The notes beneath the pieces are model-generated. The model searched no databases. It was given only the letters and a program-made list of their open reading frames with translations, and was not told the origin of the DNA. Source: Azohydromonas caseinilytica (GTDB taxonomy: Bacteria > Pseudomonadota > Gammaproteobacteria > Burkholderiales > Burkholderiaceae_C). Taken from it: a stretch of DNA of 64,000 nucleotides. Shown here one piece after another: positions 17,871 through 26,220 of this stretch; positions within the stretch are counted from its first letter, which is position 1, and every line of letters begins with the position of its first letter. The position numbers and the translations under genes were made by a program. The stretch covers positions 414,801 to 478,800 of the forward strand of contig NZ_JABBFW010000002.1 of assembly GCF_012927045.1 (NCBI RefSeq), written 5' to 3'.

Positions 17871-20420
17871 ATGAAAATCCTCGTTATCGGCCACGGCATG
17901 GTGGGACAGAAATTCCTGGAAAGCCTGGTGGAGGCCGGCATTCACCACGCCGAGGTCACCGTGTTGTGCGAGGAGCCGCGACCCGCCTACGACCGCGTGC
18001 ATTTGTCGGAATTCTTCGCCGGCAAGGCCGCGGAGGATTTGTCGCTGGTGCCGCCGGGTTTCTTCGATCGCGACAACCTGCTGCTGAAACTCAACGCCCG
18101 CGCCACGGCCATTGACCGTGACAGCAAGACCGTGACGGTTGCCGGCGGCGATGTGCTGCCCTACGACAAACTCGTCATCGCCACCGGTTCCTATCCCTTC
18201 GTGCCGCCCATTCCCGGCAAGGAGCGTCCCGATTGCTTCGTGTACCGGACCATCGAGGATCTGGAGGCGATGCTCGAATGCGGCACGCGCTCGCAAAGCG
18301 GCGTGGTGGTGGGCGGTGGCCTGCTGGGCCTGGAATGCGCCAAGGCGCTGCGCGACATGAAATTGCAGACCCATGTGGTCGAATTCGCGCCGCGCCTGAT
18401 GGCGGTGCAGGTGGACGATGCCGGCGGCCGTACCCTGCGCAGCAAGATCGAGGCTCTGGGCGTGCAGGTGCATACCCAGAAGAACACCGTTGAAATCACC
18501 GACGGCCAGAATGCGCGCCACCGCATGGTATTTTCCGACGGCACGCACCTGGAAACCGACATGATCGTGTTTTCCGCCGGCATCCGGCCGCGCGACGACA
18601 TGGGGCGCCAATGCGGGTTGAATATCGGCCAGCGCGGGGGTATCGTCATCGACAACCAGTGCCGCACCAGCGACCCGGATGTTTACGCCATCGGCGAATG
18701 CGCGGCCTGGAACGGCCAGGTGTTCGGCCTGGTGGCCCCGGGCTACGACATGGCGCGCGTGGTGGCGAAGCAGCTGGCCGGCGAGGAGGCTGAATTTCGA
18801 GGTGCCGACATGAGCACCAAGCTGAAACTCATGGGCGTGGACGTGGCCAGTATCGGCGATGCCCTGGGTACCACCCCAGGCAGCCGCGCCTACCAGTTTG
18901 CCGATGAGCGCAAGCAGGTTTACAAGAAAATCGTCGTTTCGAATGACGGCAAGCAGCTGCTGGGTGCCGTGCTGGTGGGAGATGCCGCCGAATACGGCAC
19001 GCTGCTGCAGATGATGCTGAATCGCCTCGAATTGCCCGAGGCGCCGGAATTCCTGATCCTTCCGTCCTCGGAGGGGCAGGCGAAACCCGGGCTGGGCGCG
19101 GATGCGCTGCCGGATTCGGCGCAGATCTGCTCTTGCAACAACGTGTCCAAGGCCCAGTTGTGCCAGGCGGTGGCCGGCGGTATCAATACCATCGGTGAAT
19201 TGAAGGCCTGCACCAAGGCCGGCATGACCTGCGGCGGCTGCGTGCCGCTGGTGACCCAGGTGATGAAGTCCGAGATGAAGAAACTCGGCGTGGCGGTCAA
19301 CAATCACCTGTGCGAGCATTTTGCCTTTTCGCGCCAGGAACTGTTCCACCTCATCAAGGTCGAGAAAATCAAGACCTTCGACGAGCTGCTGGACAAGCAT
19401 GGCCAGGGCCTGGGCTGTGACATCTGCAAGCCGGTGGCGGCCAATATATTTGCCTCGGTGTGGAACCATTTCGTCTTGAACAAGAGCCACGCCAGCCTGC
19501 AGGATTCCAACGACTATTTCCTGGGCAACATCCAGAAGGACGGTACCTATTCTGTCGTGCCGCGCATGGCCGGCGGCGAGGTGACGCCGGAAGGATTGAT
19601 TGCCGTGGGCCAGGTGGCCAAGAAATACGGCCTCTACACCAAGATCACCGGCGGCCAGCGCGTGGACTTGTTCGGCGCCCGTGTCGAGCAATTGCCTCTG
19701 ATCTGGGAAGAGCTCATTGCCGCCGGTTTCGAGTCCGGCCATGCCTACGGCAAGTCGCTGCGCACGGTCAAATCCTGCGTGGGCTCGACCTGGTGCCGCT
19801 ATGGCGTGGACGACAGCGTGGGACTGGCCGTCGAATTGGAAAATCGCTACAAGGGCCTGCGCGCGCCGCACAAGATCAAGTTCGGCGTTTCCGGCTGCAC
19901 CCGGGAATGCGCCGAGGCCCAGGGCAAGGACGTGGGCGTGATCGCCACCGACAAGGGTTGGAATTTGTATGTGTGCGGCAACGGCGGCATGAAACCCCGC
20001 CATGCCGAATTGCTGGCCTCGGATCTGTCGAAGCAGGATCTGATCCGCTATATCGACCGCTTCCTGATGTTCTACGTGCGCACCGCCGACCGGCTGCAGC
20101 GCACCAGCGTGTGGCGCGACAACCTCGAAGGCGGACTGGAATATCTCAAGCAGGTTGTCATTCACGACAAGCTGGGCCTGGCCGCCGAATTGGAGGCCGA
20201 CATGCAGCATGTGGTCGATACCTACGAGTGCGAATGGAAGGCCGCGGTCACCAACCCTGAAACCCGCAAGCGCTTCCGTCCCTTCGTCAACAGCGAGCAG
20301 GGCGACCGCCACGTGATTTTCGTCCAGGAGCGCGGGCAGATTCGCCCGGCCACGCCGCAGGAACGGCAGGCCCGGCTGAATGGTGCCGAGGAAGCCGACC
20401 AGGCCGCCCAGACCGTTTGA
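17871..20420 (+). CDS. nirB: Assimilatory nitrite reductase [NAD(P)H] large subunit (NirB)
   Basis: Reduces nitrite to ammonium in the cytoplasm with NAD(P)H. The 849-residue protein has an FAD/NAD domain (MKILVIGHGMVGQKFLESL; VVVGGGLLGLECAKALRD), BFD-like [2Fe-2S] domains (CSCNNVSK with CTKAGMTCGGC; LGCDICKPV), and the siroheme/4Fe-4S domain with the ligand pattern C-x5-C (CVGSTWC) then C-x3-C (SGCTRECAEAQG). All cluster cysteines are present and the length is standard. ATG 17871 has only a weak GAGAAA ahead. It leads nirB-nirD-FNT channel; the electron donor is NADH or NADPH. No assimilatory nitrate reductase gene is adjacent, which is unusual. Confidence 0.98.
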   Translation: MKILVIGHGMVGQKFLESLVEAGIHHAEVTVLCEEPRPAYDRVHLSEFFAGKAAEDLSLVPPGFFDRDNLLLKLNARATAIDRDSKTVTVAGGDVLPYDKLVIATGSYPFVPPIPGKERPDCFVYRTIEDLEAMLECGTRSQSGVVVGGGLLGLECAKALRDMKLQTHVVEFAPRLMAVQVDDAGGRTLRSKIEALGVQVHTQKNTVEITDGQNARHRMVFSDGTHLETDMIVFSAGIRPRDDMGRQCGLNIGQRGGIVIDNQCRTSDPDVYAIGECAAWNGQVFGLVAPGYDMARVVAKQLAGEEAEFRGADMSTKLKLMGVDVASIGDALGTTPGSRAYQFADERKQVYKKIVVSNDGKQLLGAVLVGDAAEYGTLLQMMLNRLELPEAPEFLILPSSEGQAKPGLGADALPDSAQICSCNNVSKAQLCQAVAGGINTIGELKACTKAGMTCGGCVPLVTQVMKSEMKKLGVAVNNHLCEHFAFSRQELFHLIKVEKIKTFDELLDKHGQGLGCDICKPVAANIFASVWNHFVLNKSHASLQDSNDYFLGNIQKDGTYSVVPRMAGGEVTPEGLIAVGQVAKKYGLYTKITGGQRVDLFGARVEQLPLIWEELIAAGFESGHAYGKSLRTVKSCVGSTWCRYGVDDSVGLAVELENRYKGLRAPHKIKFGVSGCTRECAEAQGKDVGVIATDKGWNLYVCGNGGMKPRHAELLASDLSKQDLIRYIDRFLMFYVRTADRLQRTSVWRDNLEGGLEYLKQVVIHDKLGLAAELEADMQHVVDTYECEWKAAVTNPETRKRFRPFVNSEQGDRHVIFVQERGQIRPATPQERQARLNGAEEADQAAQTV

Positions 20421-20451
20421 CATCCGGAATTTCAAATTGAGGACTCAGGAC

Positions 20452-20784
20452 ATGGAAAAGACCTGGACCCCCGTGTGTGCCGTCGAGGACATCCTGCCCA
20501 ATACCGGCGTCTGCGCCCTGGTGCAGGAGCGGCACGTGGCGGTATTCCGCATTGAGGACGACGTGCAGCGCCTCTACGCCATCGACAACTACGACCCCAA
20601 TGCCCAGGCCAGCGTGCTCTCGCGCGGGCTGGTGGGCAACCTGGGCGCGCGCATCGTCGTGGCCTCGCCCATCTACAAGCACCATTTCGACCTGCAGAGC
20701 GGTGAATGCCTGGAAGCGCCCGAAAACTCGGTGCGAGCCTATCCGGTGCGCATCGACCATCAAATGGTCTGTGTCGGCGTGTGA
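20452..20784 (+). CDS. nirD: Nitrite reductase [NAD(P)H] small subunit (NirD)
   Basis: A 110-residue Rieske-fold protein, partner of NirB. It lacks the CxH...CxxH cluster ligands, as is usual for this family; WTPVCAVEDILPNTGVCALV and ALYAIDNYDP-like segments (LYAIDNYDPNAQASVLSRG) identify it. The start is ATG 20452: the frame is open upstream into the nirB tail but this ATG gives the family N-terminus. It follows nirB by 31 bases and precedes the FNT channel by 41, so the three form one operon. Confidence 0.96.
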   Translation: MEKTWTPVCAVEDILPNTGVCALVQERHVAVFRIEDDVQRLYAIDNYDPNAQASVLSRGLVGNLGARIVVASPIYKHHFDLQSGECLEAPENSVRAYPVRIDHQMVCVGV

Positions 20785-20825
20785 GGCTGGTCGCTTGAAT
20801 ATTCTAAATATTCCAAGGAAATAAC

Positions 20826-21638
20826 GTGGCTTATCTTGTCCCTTCGGAGTTCGTGACCAAGATGGTCGATGCCGGTGAATCCAAGATTCACATGGCGACC
20901 CGGGATGCGCTCATTCGCGCCTACATGGCCGGCGCGATCCTGGCACTGGCCGCGGTATTTGCCGTGACGGTGTCCGTGCAGACCGGTTCGCCGATTTTTG
21001 GCGCCATCCTGTTCCCGGTGGGTTTCTGTATGCTGTACCTGCTGGGTTTCGACCTGCTCACCGGCGTGTTCGTGCTCACGCCGTTGGCGTTGATCGACAA
21101 ACGTCCGGGTGTCACGCTCAAGGCCGTGCTGAAGAATTGGGGCATCGTGTTCCTGGGCAATTTCCTGGGCGCGCTGACCGTGGCGGTGCTGATGTCCATC
21201 GTCTTCACCAACGGTTTCCAGACCGAGCCCAGCAAGGTGGGCCATGCCATCGGCGTGATCGGCGAATCGCGCACGCTGGGTTATGCCCAATATGGCGCGG
21301 CCGGCATGCTGACGCTGTTCGTGCGCGGCATGCTGTGCAACTGGATGGTGTCCACCGGCGTGGTCGGGGCCATGATTTCCACCACCGTGGGCGGCAAGGT
21401 CATCGCGATGTGGATGCCCATCATGCTGTTCTTCGGCATGGCTTTCGAGCATTCAGTGGTGAACATGTTCCTGTTCCCCTCCGGCCTGCTCATGGGCGGC
21501 CATTTCTCGCTGATGGATTATCTGATCTGGAACGAGATTCCCACCGTGCTGGGCAACCTGGTCGGCGGCCTGGCCTTTACCGGCCTGACGCTGTACGCCA
21601 CCCATATCAAGACCGGCCCGAAGCGCAAGCTGGCCTGA
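20826..21638 (+). CDS. Formate/nitrite transporter family channel (NirC-like)
   Basis: A 270-residue inner-membrane pentameric channel of the FNT family, here most likely importing nitrite for NirBD. Six hydrophobic helices are visible, and the family signature is read as GFDLLTGVFVLTPLALIDKRPG (with the Thr of the omega loop) and VRGMLCNWMVSTGVVGAM, whose NWxV stretch is diagnostic. FEHSVVNMFLFPSGLLMGG has the conserved His and Asn of the pore. The start is GTG 20826 with AAGGAA upstream. The operon ends with a strong terminator 38 bases after the stop. Confidence 0.93.
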   Translation: MAYLVPSEFVTKMVDAGESKIHMATRDALIRAYMAGAILALAAVFAVTVSVQTGSPIFGAILFPVGFCMLYLLGFDLLTGVFVLTPLALIDKRPGVTLKAVLKNWGIVFLGNFLGALTVAVLMSIVFTNGFQTEPSKVGHAIGVIGESRTLGYAQYGAAGMLTLFVRGMLCNWMVSTGVVGAMISTTVGGKVIAMWMPIMLFFGMAFEHSVVNMFLFPSGLLMGGHFSLMDYLIWNEIPTVLGNLVGGLAFTGLTLYATHIKTGPKRKLA

Positions 21639-21675
21639 ATTTCATCACAACAAATAGTCCGCACCCCACGCTTCA

Positions 21676-21708
21676 AGCCTCAACCCGAGCCGGGTTGAGG
21701 CTCTTTTT
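21676..21708 (+). terminator. Intrinsic terminator of the nirBD operon overlapping the next gene's ribosome-binding site
   Basis: AGCCTCAACCCG (21676-21687) and CGGGTTGAGGCT (21691-21702) form a perfect 12-bp stem with a 3-base loop, followed by C and five T. The T-run abuts the ATG of the kinase gene (21709). The only Shine-Dalgarno candidate for that gene, GAGG at 21697-21700, lies inside the 3' arm of the stem with 8-base spacing to the ATG. Confidence 0.95.
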
Positions 21709-23445
21709 ATGCCCGCACGACTTCAGGTGGCCATCGGCCAGTATTCGAGCCCGGGCCGCAAGCCCACCCAGCAGGATTTCCATGGTGCCTGCCTGCCCGC
21801 GGAACCGGCATTGAGTGCCAAGGGCATCGTGCTGGCCATTGCCGACGGCATCAGCAGCAGCGAGTTCAGCCATATCGCCAGCCAGACGGCGGTGCGCAGC
21901 CTGCTGGAGGACTATTACTGCACCTCGGACGCCTGGTCGGTGAAAAACTCGGTGGAGCGCGTGCTGGCCGCCACCAATGCCTGGCTGTACGCGCAAACCC
22001 AGCAGGGATTGGGCCGCCATGACAAGGACCGCGGCCATGTCTGTACGCTGAGCGCCCTGGTGCTCAAATCCGGCACGGCGCATCTTTTTCATGTGGGCGA
22101 TGGCCGAATTTGCCGGGTCCATGCCCAGGCTCTGGAGCCCCTGACCCAGGAGCACCGCGTGCGTATTTCCTCGCAGGAGAGTTATCTCGGCCGGGCCCTG
22201 GGCATTGCCGGCCATTTGGAAGTCGATTACCGGGCACTGGCCGTGGCACCCGGCGATATCTTCCTGCTCACCACGGACGGGGTGCACGAGCATGTCGGCG
22301 AGAATTTCATCTTGGCCGCCGTGGCGGCGCATGCTGACGATCTGCACCAGGCGGCCCGGCACATTGGCGAGGAGGCTTTCCAGCGCGGCAGCCCGGATAA
22401 TCTCACGGTGCAGCTGTTGCGGGTCGAATCCGTGCCCGATGCGCAGGCCGGCGATATCCGCCAGCAGGTGGCGGAATTGCCGCCGCCGCCCATCCTGGAA
22501 CCGAGAATGGTGCTGGACGGCTACCGCATCGTCCGTGAAATCCACGCCAGCAGCCGCAGCCACATTTACCTGGCGGTGAATGAGGAAACCCGGGAAGCGG
22601 TGGCGTTGAAAACCCCCGCCATCGACGTGCAGGGCGATCCCGCCTGCCTGGAGCGCTTCCTGATGGAGGAATGGATCGCCCGGCGCCTGGCCAGTGCCCA
22701 TGTGCTCAAACCCTGTGGCACCGCCCGGCTCCGGCGGCATCTCTATGTCGCCATGGAATATGTGGAAGGCCGCACGCTGGCGCAGTGGATGATCGACCAT
22801 CCCCGGCCAAGCCTGGATGCCGTGCGTGGCATCGTGGCGCAAATTGCCAGGGGACTGCGTGCCTTTCACCGGCTGGAAATGCTGCACCAGGATCTGCGCC
22901 CTGAAAATATCTTGATCGACGCCACAGGCACGGTGAAGATCATCGATTTCGGCTCGACGCGGGTGGCCGGCATTGCGGAAGCCATGGCGCCGGGCCGCAA
23001 TGAGGGCATTCCGGGCACGGCGCAATATGCGGCACCGGAGTATTTCCTGGGCGAGGAGGGCACGCCGCGTTCGGATTTGTTCGCGCTGGGCGTACTGAGC
23101 TATCAAATGCTCGGCGGCAAACTCCCTTATGGCCTGGAGCCACCCAAGACCCGCAGCCGCACGGCGCAGCGGAAGCTGCGCTACGCGAGCCTGCTGGAGG
23201 TGCGGCGGGATATTCCGCGCTGGATTGACGAGGCGATCCAAATGGCCGTTCAGCCGGACCCGGCGGGGCGCCAGGGCGACGTGTCGGAATTCATGCACGA
23301 CCTGCACCATCCCCGGCCGGAATTCCTGGTCCGGCGCCATGTGCCGCTGATCGAGCGGCATCCGGTGCTGTTCTGGAAGACGCTGGCGCTGGGCCTGACG
23401 GTGGCGCTGGTGGCGGTGCTGGCCCTGCAGGCCGCGGCCCGCTGA
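21709..23445 (+). CDS. Bifunctional PP2C-type protein phosphatase / Ser-Thr protein kinase
   Basis: The 578-residue protein fuses a PP2C phosphatase (about 1-240; IVLAIADGISSSEFSH, HVGDGRICRVHA, LLTTDGVHEHV and GSPDNLTVQLLR carry the metal-binding Asp residues) to a eukaryotic-type kinase (about 268-540). In the kinase AVALKTP has the ATP-binding Lys, LHQDLRPENILID the catalytic loop, IIDFGSTRV the DFG, and YAAPEY the APE motif; the Gly-rich loop is poor (IHASSRSHIYLA). A single hydrophobic helix near the C-terminus (TLALGLTVALVAVLALQAAA) should anchor it in the membrane. Such fusions are regularly found beside nitrate/nitrite assimilation genes in proteobacteria, yet the target is unknown. 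Its ribosome-binding site is buried in the preceding terminator. Confidence 0.93.
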   Translation: MPARLQVAIGQYSSPGRKPTQQDFHGACLPAEPALSAKGIVLAIADGISSSEFSHIASQTAVRSLLEDYYCTSDAWSVKNSVERVLAATNAWLYAQTQQGLGRHDKDRGHVCTLSALVLKSGTAHLFHVGDGRICRVHAQALEPLTQEHRVRISSQESYLGRALGIAGHLEVDYRALAVAPGDIFLLTTDGVHEHVGENFILAAVAAHADDLHQAARHIGEEAFQRGSPDNLTVQLLRVESVPDAQAGDIRQQVAELPPPPILEPRMVLDGYRIVREIHASSRSHIYLAVNEETREAVALKTPAIDVQGDPACLERFLMEEWIARRLASAHVLKPCGTARLRRHLYVAMEYVEGRTLAQWMIDHPRPSLDAVRGIVAQIARGLRAFHRLEMLHQDLRPENILIDATGTVKIIDFGSTRVAGIAEAMAPGRNEGIPGTAQYAAPEYFLGEEGTPRSDLFALGVLSYQMLGGKLPYGLEPPKTRSRTAQRKLRYASLLEVRRDIPRWIDEAIQMAVQPDPAGRQGDVSEFMHDLHHPRPEFLVRRHVPLIERHPVLFWKTLALGLTVALVAVLALQAAAR

Positions 23446-23449
23446 GGCT

Positions 23450-25318
23450 TCAGGTCGAGGCGACCGAAGGCTTAGCCGTCGGCCCTTCCGGCTCCGCCGG
23501 CGGCAGAGGCAGCTCACACCAGAACTCGGAGCCCTGGCCCGGCGTGCCGCGCGCGTCCAGCGTGCCGCCCAGCAGCTGCACCACGCGCTGCACCGTGGCC
23601 AGGCCCAGCCCCGCGCTGCCGTGGCGTCGCGGCCCGGCCTCGCCGGTGAAGGGCTCGAACAGGTGCTCGCGCTGCTGCGCCGTCAGCCCGATGCCGGTGT
23701 CGCGCACGCTGAAGAGCCAGCGCTGCGAGGAGATGCGCGCCACGCGCAGCGTCACGCTGCCCGCGGGCGTGTACTTGACCGCGTTGGACAGCAGGTGGTT
23801 GAGCACCTGGCTCAGCCGCAGCGGGTCGCTGCGTACCTGTGCGTCCTGCGTATTGGCGTCGAGTTCCAGGCGCAGCGCCAGGCCCTTGAAGTGAGCCTGC
23901 GGCTCGAACAGCGCCACGCAGTCCCGCGCCAGGCGCCCCAGGTCCACGTTCACCGGCTCCAGCTCCAGCTGCCCGGCCGCGACGTTGGAGAAGTCCAGCA
24001 CCTCGTCGATCACGCCCAGCAGCTGCCGCCCCGAGCGCTCGATGATCTGCACCTGCTGGCGCTGCCCCGGCTGCAGCGGCGACTCCAGGAGCCGCCGCGC
24101 CATGCCCAGCAGGCCCTGCAGCGGGGTGCGCACCTCCTGGCTGAGGTTGGCCAGGAAGCGGGACTTCACGCCGCCGGCGGCCTCGGCCGCGGCGCGCGCG
24201 GCGTCGAGCTGCAGCAGCGCCGTGCGGCGCCGGCGCAGCAGGCTGTGGATGTACAGCGTCAGCGCCGCGATCGCGACATCGAGCAGCAGCACGCCGATGC
24301 CGCACAGCCACGCCGTCTGCTGCCAGTGGCCCAGCATCAGGCTCTCCCGGGCCGTGACGCTGACCACCAGCGGGGCGCCGTCCACCGCGTGCGACGCGGC
24401 GATGCGCCGCTGCGTGTCGGTGGGGTCGGAGATGCGCGGCGCCTCGGTGGTGACGATGGCCTCGTTGCGGCCCTGGGCCTGCGCCGCCGCCAGGGCGCGC
24501 ATGGCAGGCGCGTCGCGGTAGGACATGCCCAGTGCATCCGGGCGCAGCGGATAGCGCGCCAGCAGCGTGCCGTCGTTGCGCAGCAGCAGCATGGCGGTCT
24601 CGCTGTCGCTGAGATTGATCGAGCGGTAGAAGCGCTCGAAGTAACCGGACTGGATGCCCGCCAGCGCCACGCCGATGGTCTGCCCCGAGGGCGCACGGAT
24701 CTTGCGCGCCAGGTAGAAGGTCCAGCGCCCGGTGGCGCGGTTGCGCACCGGGGCGGAGATGTAGAAGGTGAGCGCCGGGTCCGCCAGGTGGGCCTGGTGG
24801 AAGTCGCGGTCGGCCAGGTTCATGGCCGGCGCCGGGAAGCTGGAGCTGAAATTAAGTACCTCGCCGTCCAGCGCCACGATGGTGGTCATCTCCAGCAGCG
24901 GCAGCTCGTCGGTGCGCTCGCTCAGGAACTCGTGCATCGAGCGCGTGCGCGCCGTCTGGCGCAGCGCCGCCTCGCTGTCCACGCCCAGGGAATGCACATG
25001 GTCCACGATGCGGCCCAGCACGTAGTCGCCGGTGCGCATGGTCAGCGCCGCATGCTCGGCCGCGGTGGCCGAGAAGTTCTTCATGTACAGCCGCCAGGTG
25101 GCGAGGCTGTCCTCGCGGCTGCGCCAGAGCATGAGCACGGCCGCCGCGGTGAGCACCAGGATCAGGAAGGCGCCAAAGGCCAGCACCAGCGCTTCGCGCC
25201 GCGGCTCGGTCAGGAACGGCGCGCGCTCGGGGGCGGCCGGAGGTACAGCGGTCGACATCGAGGGCAGGGCGGCCGGGTGGGTGAGGAGCGGAGTGAGGGG
25301 GGGATGAGGGCGCTGCAT
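23450..25318 (-). CDS. Membrane sensor histidine kinase-like protein with Gln at the phospho-accepting His
   Basis: A 622-residue sensor. Two membrane helices (about 44-66 and 335-360) flank a periplasmic double-Cache-like domain. Cytoplasmic HisKA and HATPase_c domains follow. The ATPase looks intact: N box LNHLLSNAVKYTP, DTGIGL, and GSAGLGLATVQ. The H box, however, reads FLANLSQEVRTPLQG, where the family has S-H-E-[IL]-R-T-P; the codon at 24137-24139 (minus) is CAG, Gln394, so the histidine is lost. It may bind ATP and signal by a non-canonical route, or act as a partner of another kinase. No receiver gene is adjacent. The start is ATG 25318 or ATG 25258; the stop is 4 bases beyond the convergent PP2C-kinase stop. 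Confidence 0.88.
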   Translation of the reverse strand: MQRPHPPLTPLLTHPAALPSMSTAVPPAAPERAPFLTEPRREALVLAFGAFLILVLTAAAVLMLWRSREDSLATWRLYMKNFSATAAEHAALTMRTGDYVLGRIVDHVHSLGVDSEAALRQTARTRSMHEFLSERTDELPLLEMTTIVALDGEVLNFSSSFPAPAMNLADRDFHQAHLADPALTFYISAPVRNRATGRWTFYLARKIRAPSGQTIGVALAGIQSGYFERFYRSINLSDSETAMLLLRNDGTLLARYPLRPDALGMSYRDAPAMRALAAAQAQGRNEAIVTTEAPRISDPTDTQRRIAASHAVDGAPLVVSVTARESLMLGHWQQTAWLCGIGVLLLDVAIAALTLYIHSLLRRRRTALLQLDAARAAAEAAGGVKSRFLANLSQEVRTPLQGLLGMARRLLESPLQPGQRQQVQIIERSGRQLLGVIDEVLDFSNVAAGQLELEPVNVDLGRLARDCVALFEPQAHFKGLALRLELDANTQDAQVRSDPLRLSQVLNHLLSNAVKYTPAGSVTLRVARISSQRWLFSVRDTGIGLTAQQREHLFEPFTGEAGPRRHGSAGLGLATVQRVVQLLGGTLDARGTPGQGSEFWCELPLPPAEPEGPTAKPSVAST

Positions 25319-25457
25319 CCTAGCGATGCGGCGCGACGGGCCAGGGCACCAAAAGCACGTTGGCTTCGACTTCCGAGCATGCAGCAGCGCGGGGCGTGAA
25401 GCCTGTCACGCCCCGCCGCTCACCGGGCCACGGGGCGTGCCGCGCGCCGGCACGGCC

Positions 25458-26174
25458 TCAGGGCCGCACCAGCTCCAGCAGCCGGTCCAGGCCGCCTTCC
25501 TCGATGGACACCATGGCCTGCTCGCGCACCTTGGGCTTGGCGTGGTAGGCCACGGACAGGCCGGCGGCGTCCATCATGGGCAGGTCGTTGGCGCCGTCGC
25601 CCATGGCGATGGCCTGCGAGGGCGCGATACCCAGCCGCTCGCAGGTGGCCAGCAGCATGCGGCGCTTCTCGGCGCCGTCGCAGATGTCGCCCCAGTCCTG
25701 GTCCACCAGGCGGCCGGTGAGGTGGCCGTCCACGATCTCCAGCACGTTGGAGCGGGCGAAATCGATGCCGAGCAGCTCGCACACGCGCTCGGCGAAGAAG
25801 GTGAAGCCGCCGGAGACCAGCAGCGTCTTCAGCCCGGCGGCGCGGCAGGCGTCGATGAGCGCCTTGGCGCCCGGATTGGGCTTGAGGCGCCGCTCGAACA
25901 CCTCGTGCAGAAAGCCTTCGGGCACGCCCTGGAGCATGGCGACGCGGCGGCGCAGGCTTTCCTTGAAGTCGGTGATCTCGCCGCGCATGGAGGCTTCGGT
26001 GATGGCCGCCACCTCGGCCTTGCGCCCGGCGGCGTCGGCGACCTCGTCGATGCACTCGATGTTGATCAGCGTCGAGTCCATGTCGAAGGCGATCAGGCCG
26101 AAGTCGCGCAGGTTCAACGGCGGCGTGAAGCCCCGAATGGTGAGACCGGGGGCGAAGGCGAGGGGCAGGGACAT
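25458..26174 (-). CDS. serB: Phosphoserine phosphatase (SerB)
   Basis: Hydrolyses phosphoserine to serine, the last step of serine synthesis. The 238-residue HAD-superfamily protein has motif I DMDSTLINIECIDE (D31, nucleophile, and D33), motif II LLVSGGFTFFA, the conserved Lys in YHAKPKV, and motif IV IAMGDGANDLPMMDAAG. SerB proteins with a long N-terminal ACT-type part exist; this one is the short form. It lies 46 bases downstream of mfd on the same strand and may be read with it. Confidence 0.97.
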   Translation of the reverse strand: MSLPLAFAPGLTIRGFTPPLNLRDFGLIAFDMDSTLINIECIDEVADAAGRKAEVAAITEASMRGEITDFKESLRRRVAMLQGVPEGFLHEVFERRLKPNPGAKALIDACRAAGLKTLLVSGGFTFFAERVCELLGIDFARSNVLEIVDGHLTGRLVDQDWGDICDGAEKRRMLLATCERLGIAPSQAIAMGDGANDLPMMDAAGLSVAYHAKPKVREQAMVSIEEGGLDRLLELVRP

Positions 26175-26220
26175 GGCTACGGGCGTCAGCGAGGCAAAAC
26201 CCGCGATTATCGGGGCCGCC

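Noticed and set aside
20380-20451. N-terminal extension of NirD by 24 residues
   Set aside because: This part lies over the end of nirB in another frame; the family N-terminus begins at ATG 20452.
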